NCBI GenBank assembly: GCA_934408795.1
Contig: CAKRVQ010000059.1
Coordinates: forward strand, 1-6,548
From: an uncultured Eubacteriales bacterium
Lineage (GTDB): Bacteria; Bacillota; Clostridia; Oscillospirales; Acutalibacteraceae
Reading direction: 5' to 3'
Length of the DNA stretch: 6,548 bases
The notes beneath the pieces were generated by a model. It did not search any database. It saw only the letters and a program-made list of their open reading frames with translations, and was not told where the DNA came from. Positions 5,285 to 6,548 of the stretch are shown here, piece by piece; position 1 is the first letter of the stretch; every line of letters starts with the position of its first letter. A program made the position numbers and the translations under genes.

Positions 5285-5836
5285 ATGAATATGGAAAAAA
5301 TAAAAAAGATGATCGTGAGACTGTACAACAGTGAAACTATAAGGTACGGCGTCATCGGCGTTGCCACCACCGCAGTCAATTATGTTGTTTCGTTTTTGCT
5401 GCACTACGGTCTGTCGGTCGGGGAAGAGATCAGCAACATAAGCGGTATAGTACTTGCCGTTCTGTTTGCTTATGTGACCAACAAGCTTATAGTGTTCAGA
5501 TCACACACGAAGAACTTCGGGGAGCTTGTCTGGGAATTCTTAAAATTCATTGCCGCGCGCGCCGTGACAATGGTCATAGAAGCCGCGGGGGTGCCGCTGC
5601 TCGCTTCGGTGCTTGAAAACTTTGCCCTGAGGAAGATACTGGTAAATGTGATAGTTATAATCGTAAATTTCTTTCTCAGCAAGCTCCTTGTTTTCAAAGG
5701 AAACAAGGCGGGAAAAGCGGGGAGAGCCGAAGCGGCCGAGAGCGCGAAAGAGGTAAAAGGATCCGAAGAGGTAAAGGGATCGGAAAAGACTGAAGGATCG
5801 GAAGAAGCCGAAGGATCCGGAACCGCCGAGGGATGA
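5285..5836 (+). CDS. GtrA-family membrane protein with repetitive charged C-terminal tail
   Basis: Small polytopic inner-membrane protein. GtrA relatives are thought to move or help use polyprenyl-phosphate-linked sugars for glycan or teichoic acid decoration; the exact role is unknown here. Four membrane segments are visible at about 20-43, 51-71, 85-110 and 116-137. Family marks are RYGVIGVATTAVNY (20-33), YVTNKLIVFRS (63-73) and NFFLSKLLVF (128-137). Lysine/arginine placement suggests both ends face the cytoplasm. The core ends near 138, the usual family length; the remaining 45 or so residues are a Glu/Lys/Gly/Ser-rich tail with six-residue repeats (156-183). The ATG lies 1 nt after the murD stop and has no clear Shine-Dalgarno site, so coupling to murD translation is likely. 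Met3 (ATG at 5291) is an alternative start. The tail is probably disordered. Confidence 0.9.
   Translation: MNMEKIKKMIVRLYNSETIRYGVIGVATTAVNYVVSFLLHYGLSVGEEISNISGIVLAVLFAYVTNKLIVFRSHTKNFGELVWEFLKFIAARAVTMVIEAAGVPLLASVLENFALRKILVNVIVIIVNFFLSKLLVFKGNKAGKAGRAEAAESAKEVKGSEEVKGSEKTEGSEEAEGSGTAEG
5750..5833 (+). repeat. 18-bp in-frame tandem repeat at the 3' end of the GtrA gene
   Basis: About 4.7 units of six codons give EVKGSE, EVKGSE, KTEGSE, EAEGSG and a partial TAEG. DNA copies share GGATCC or GGATCG with an A/G-rich remainder, and the last unit runs into the TGA stop. The frame-keeping period and near-identical first two units point to recent slippage or duplication. Confidence 0.85.
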
Positions 5837-5876
5837 AGCTTTTTACACGCAAAGGCGGTCTTTGAGTCCGAAGAAA

Positions 5877-5882
5877 AAGGAG
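5877..5882 (+). promoter_or_regulatory. Ribosome binding site of the M42 peptidase gene
   Basis: AAGGAG ends 11 nt before the ATG at 5894, slightly long spacing but a strong match. It lies in the 57-nt gap after the GtrA stop; no terminator or promoter was seen in that gap, which supports one transcript. Confidence 0.7.
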
Positions 5883-5893
5883 ACGGATTAAGA

Positions 5894-6548
5894 ATGAAAA
5901 ATGAGATCAGGCATCTGCTGACCGAACTGTGCGGCAGCGCTTGGTGCGGCGGTGTCGGAAACACACCGGCGTTGATAGCCGCTTATCTTTCCGAATATGC
6001 GGTCACCGAGAGGTTGCCCGACGGCGGCGTTTTGGGGACGATTAAGGGAAGCAGTGATTACACGGTAATGCTTGAAGCGCATTACGATCAGATAGGCTTT
6101 GTCGTGACCGAGATCGCAGAGGGAGGATTTGTAAAGCTCGGTGCGGTCGGCGGCATTGATGCGAGGATGCTCCCTTCAACGAGGATAAGGATACTCGGCA
6201 AAAGCGAAGTAAAAGCGGTATTCTGCTCGGTACCGCCGCATCTTGCGGCAAAGGGGAACACCGCGCCCGAGCTGAGCGATCTTTATGCGGACACGGGCAT
6301 TGGAAGCGGCCTTGAGAATACGGTTTCGATCGGGGATCCCGCGGTGTTTGATGCACGCCCCGTGATGCTTTCGGAGGATTGCATATGCTCACCCTCCCTC
6401 GATAACCGTGCGGGCTGTGCGGCGCTTCTTGCCGCAGCGAAGGCACTTTCATCAAAAGGGCAGCTGCCTGTGACGGTAAAATTTCTGTTTGCCGACAAAG
6501 AGGAGCTCGGGATGAGAGGTTCGGTCACGGGAGCTTACACCGTAATGC
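5894..6548 (+). CDS. M42 family metallo-aminopeptidase, N-terminal part (runs off window)
   Basis: Only the first 218 codons are inside the window; full family members are about 330-360 residues. M42 enzymes are cytoplasmic, dinuclear-metal aminopeptidases, often forming large tetrahedral assemblies that trim peptides; some were formerly annotated as endoglucanases. Visible marks: EAHYDQIGF (61-69) with metal ligand H63 and D65; PPHL (114-117) and a following dodecamer-like loop ending in LSDLYADTG; GDPAVFD (147-153) of the inserted dimerisation domain region; SLDNRAG (168-174) with bridging-metal D170; and ADKEELGMRGS (200-210), where E203 is the likely catalytic base and E204 a metal ligand. 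The last His ligand lies beyond the edge. The usual DEIG is DQIG here. ATG at 5894 follows AAGGAG. Probably co-transcribed with murD and the GtrA gene; clostridia often carry several M42 genes in a row, so a paralogue may follow. Confidence 0.93.
   Translation, partial: MKNEIRHLLTELCGSAWCGGVGNTPALIAAYLSEYAVTERLPDGGVLGTIKGSSDYTVMLEAHYDQIGFVVTEIAEGGFVKLGAVGGIDARMLPSTRIRILGKSEVKAVFCSVPPHLAAKGNTAPELSDLYADTGIGSGLENTVSIGDPAVFDARPVMLSEDCICSPSLDNRAGCAALLAAAKALSSKGQLPVTVKFLFADKEELGMRGSVTGAYTVM

Noticed and set aside
5834..5893. Possible TGA read-through fusing GtrA to the M42 peptidase, since both genes share a frame and no other stop lies between them
   Set aside because: Nineteen open codons in the shared frame is easily chance, the M42 gene has its own AAGGAG site and ATG, and murD also ends in TGA, so TGA is an ordinary stop here.
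6042..6528. Minus-strand open frames over the M42 gene
   Set aside because: Both are antisense to a plus-strand frame with ordered M42 motifs and have Ser/Arg/Pro-rich content typical of shadow frames.
1..6548. CRISPR array, insertion sequence, tRNA, rRNA, phage or defence genes
   Set aside because: No spaced identical repeats of suitable length, no transposase or integrase motifs, no cloverleaf and no defence-type domains were seen on either strand.

Overview
The window looks like chromosomal DNA of a low-to-mid GC anaerobic Bacillota bacterium, most likely class Clostridia (perhaps a gut Oscillospiraceae-type lineage). The best clue is MurD: its FRTPGM, NDSIASSPTRT, GGYDKHIPFE and LSPACASFD blocks are the clostridial form of the enzyme rather than the E. 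coli form. Shine-Dalgarno sites, a housekeeping-type promoter and ATGA gene overlaps fit the same assignment. The assignment is inference from remembered family patterns; no search was run.

Layout. Positions 1-413 hold no convincing gene. They contain a strong rho-independent terminator (50-80), a weaker one (225-248), an imperfect T-rich direct repeat (81-144) and five tandem copies of a 7-bp unit (286-320). Positions 414-3324 are a three-gene operon on the minus strand, in transcription order: an SGNH/GDSL esterase with a GxDLY N-terminal domain, a short-chain dehydrogenase/reductase, and a metal-dependent TIM-barrel sugar-phosphate isomerase/epimerase. Both junctions are 4-bp ATGA overlaps. 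A near-consensus promoter (TTGACT, 17-bp spacer, TATAAT) drives it from 3423-3451. Positions 3325-3900 are a divergent intergenic region with a very G-rich plus strand, a possible G-quadruplex, a candidate extended -10 promoter and a leader of about 160 nt before murD. Positions 3901-6548 are a plus-strand group: murD, a GtrA-family four-helix membrane protein with a repetitive charged tail, and the first 218 codons of an M42 metallo-aminopeptidase that runs off the window.

How the genes work together. The minus operon looks like a small intracellular carbohydrate module: remove an acyl group, oxidise or reduce the sugar or polyol, then isomerise it. Its substrate cannot be read from the window because no transporter, kinase, glycosidase or regulator is present. 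The plus-strand group joins peptidoglycan precursor synthesis (MurD), a putative lipid-linked glycosyl membrane factor (GtrA) and cytoplasmic peptide turnover (M42). It is not the usual division/cell-wall cluster order, so murD stands apart from mraY, ftsW and murG here. I found no defence system, CRISPR array, insertion sequence, tRNA or rRNA. The most unusual items are the esterase-SDR-isomerase cassette, the GtrA tail repeats, and the low-complexity intergenic DNA.
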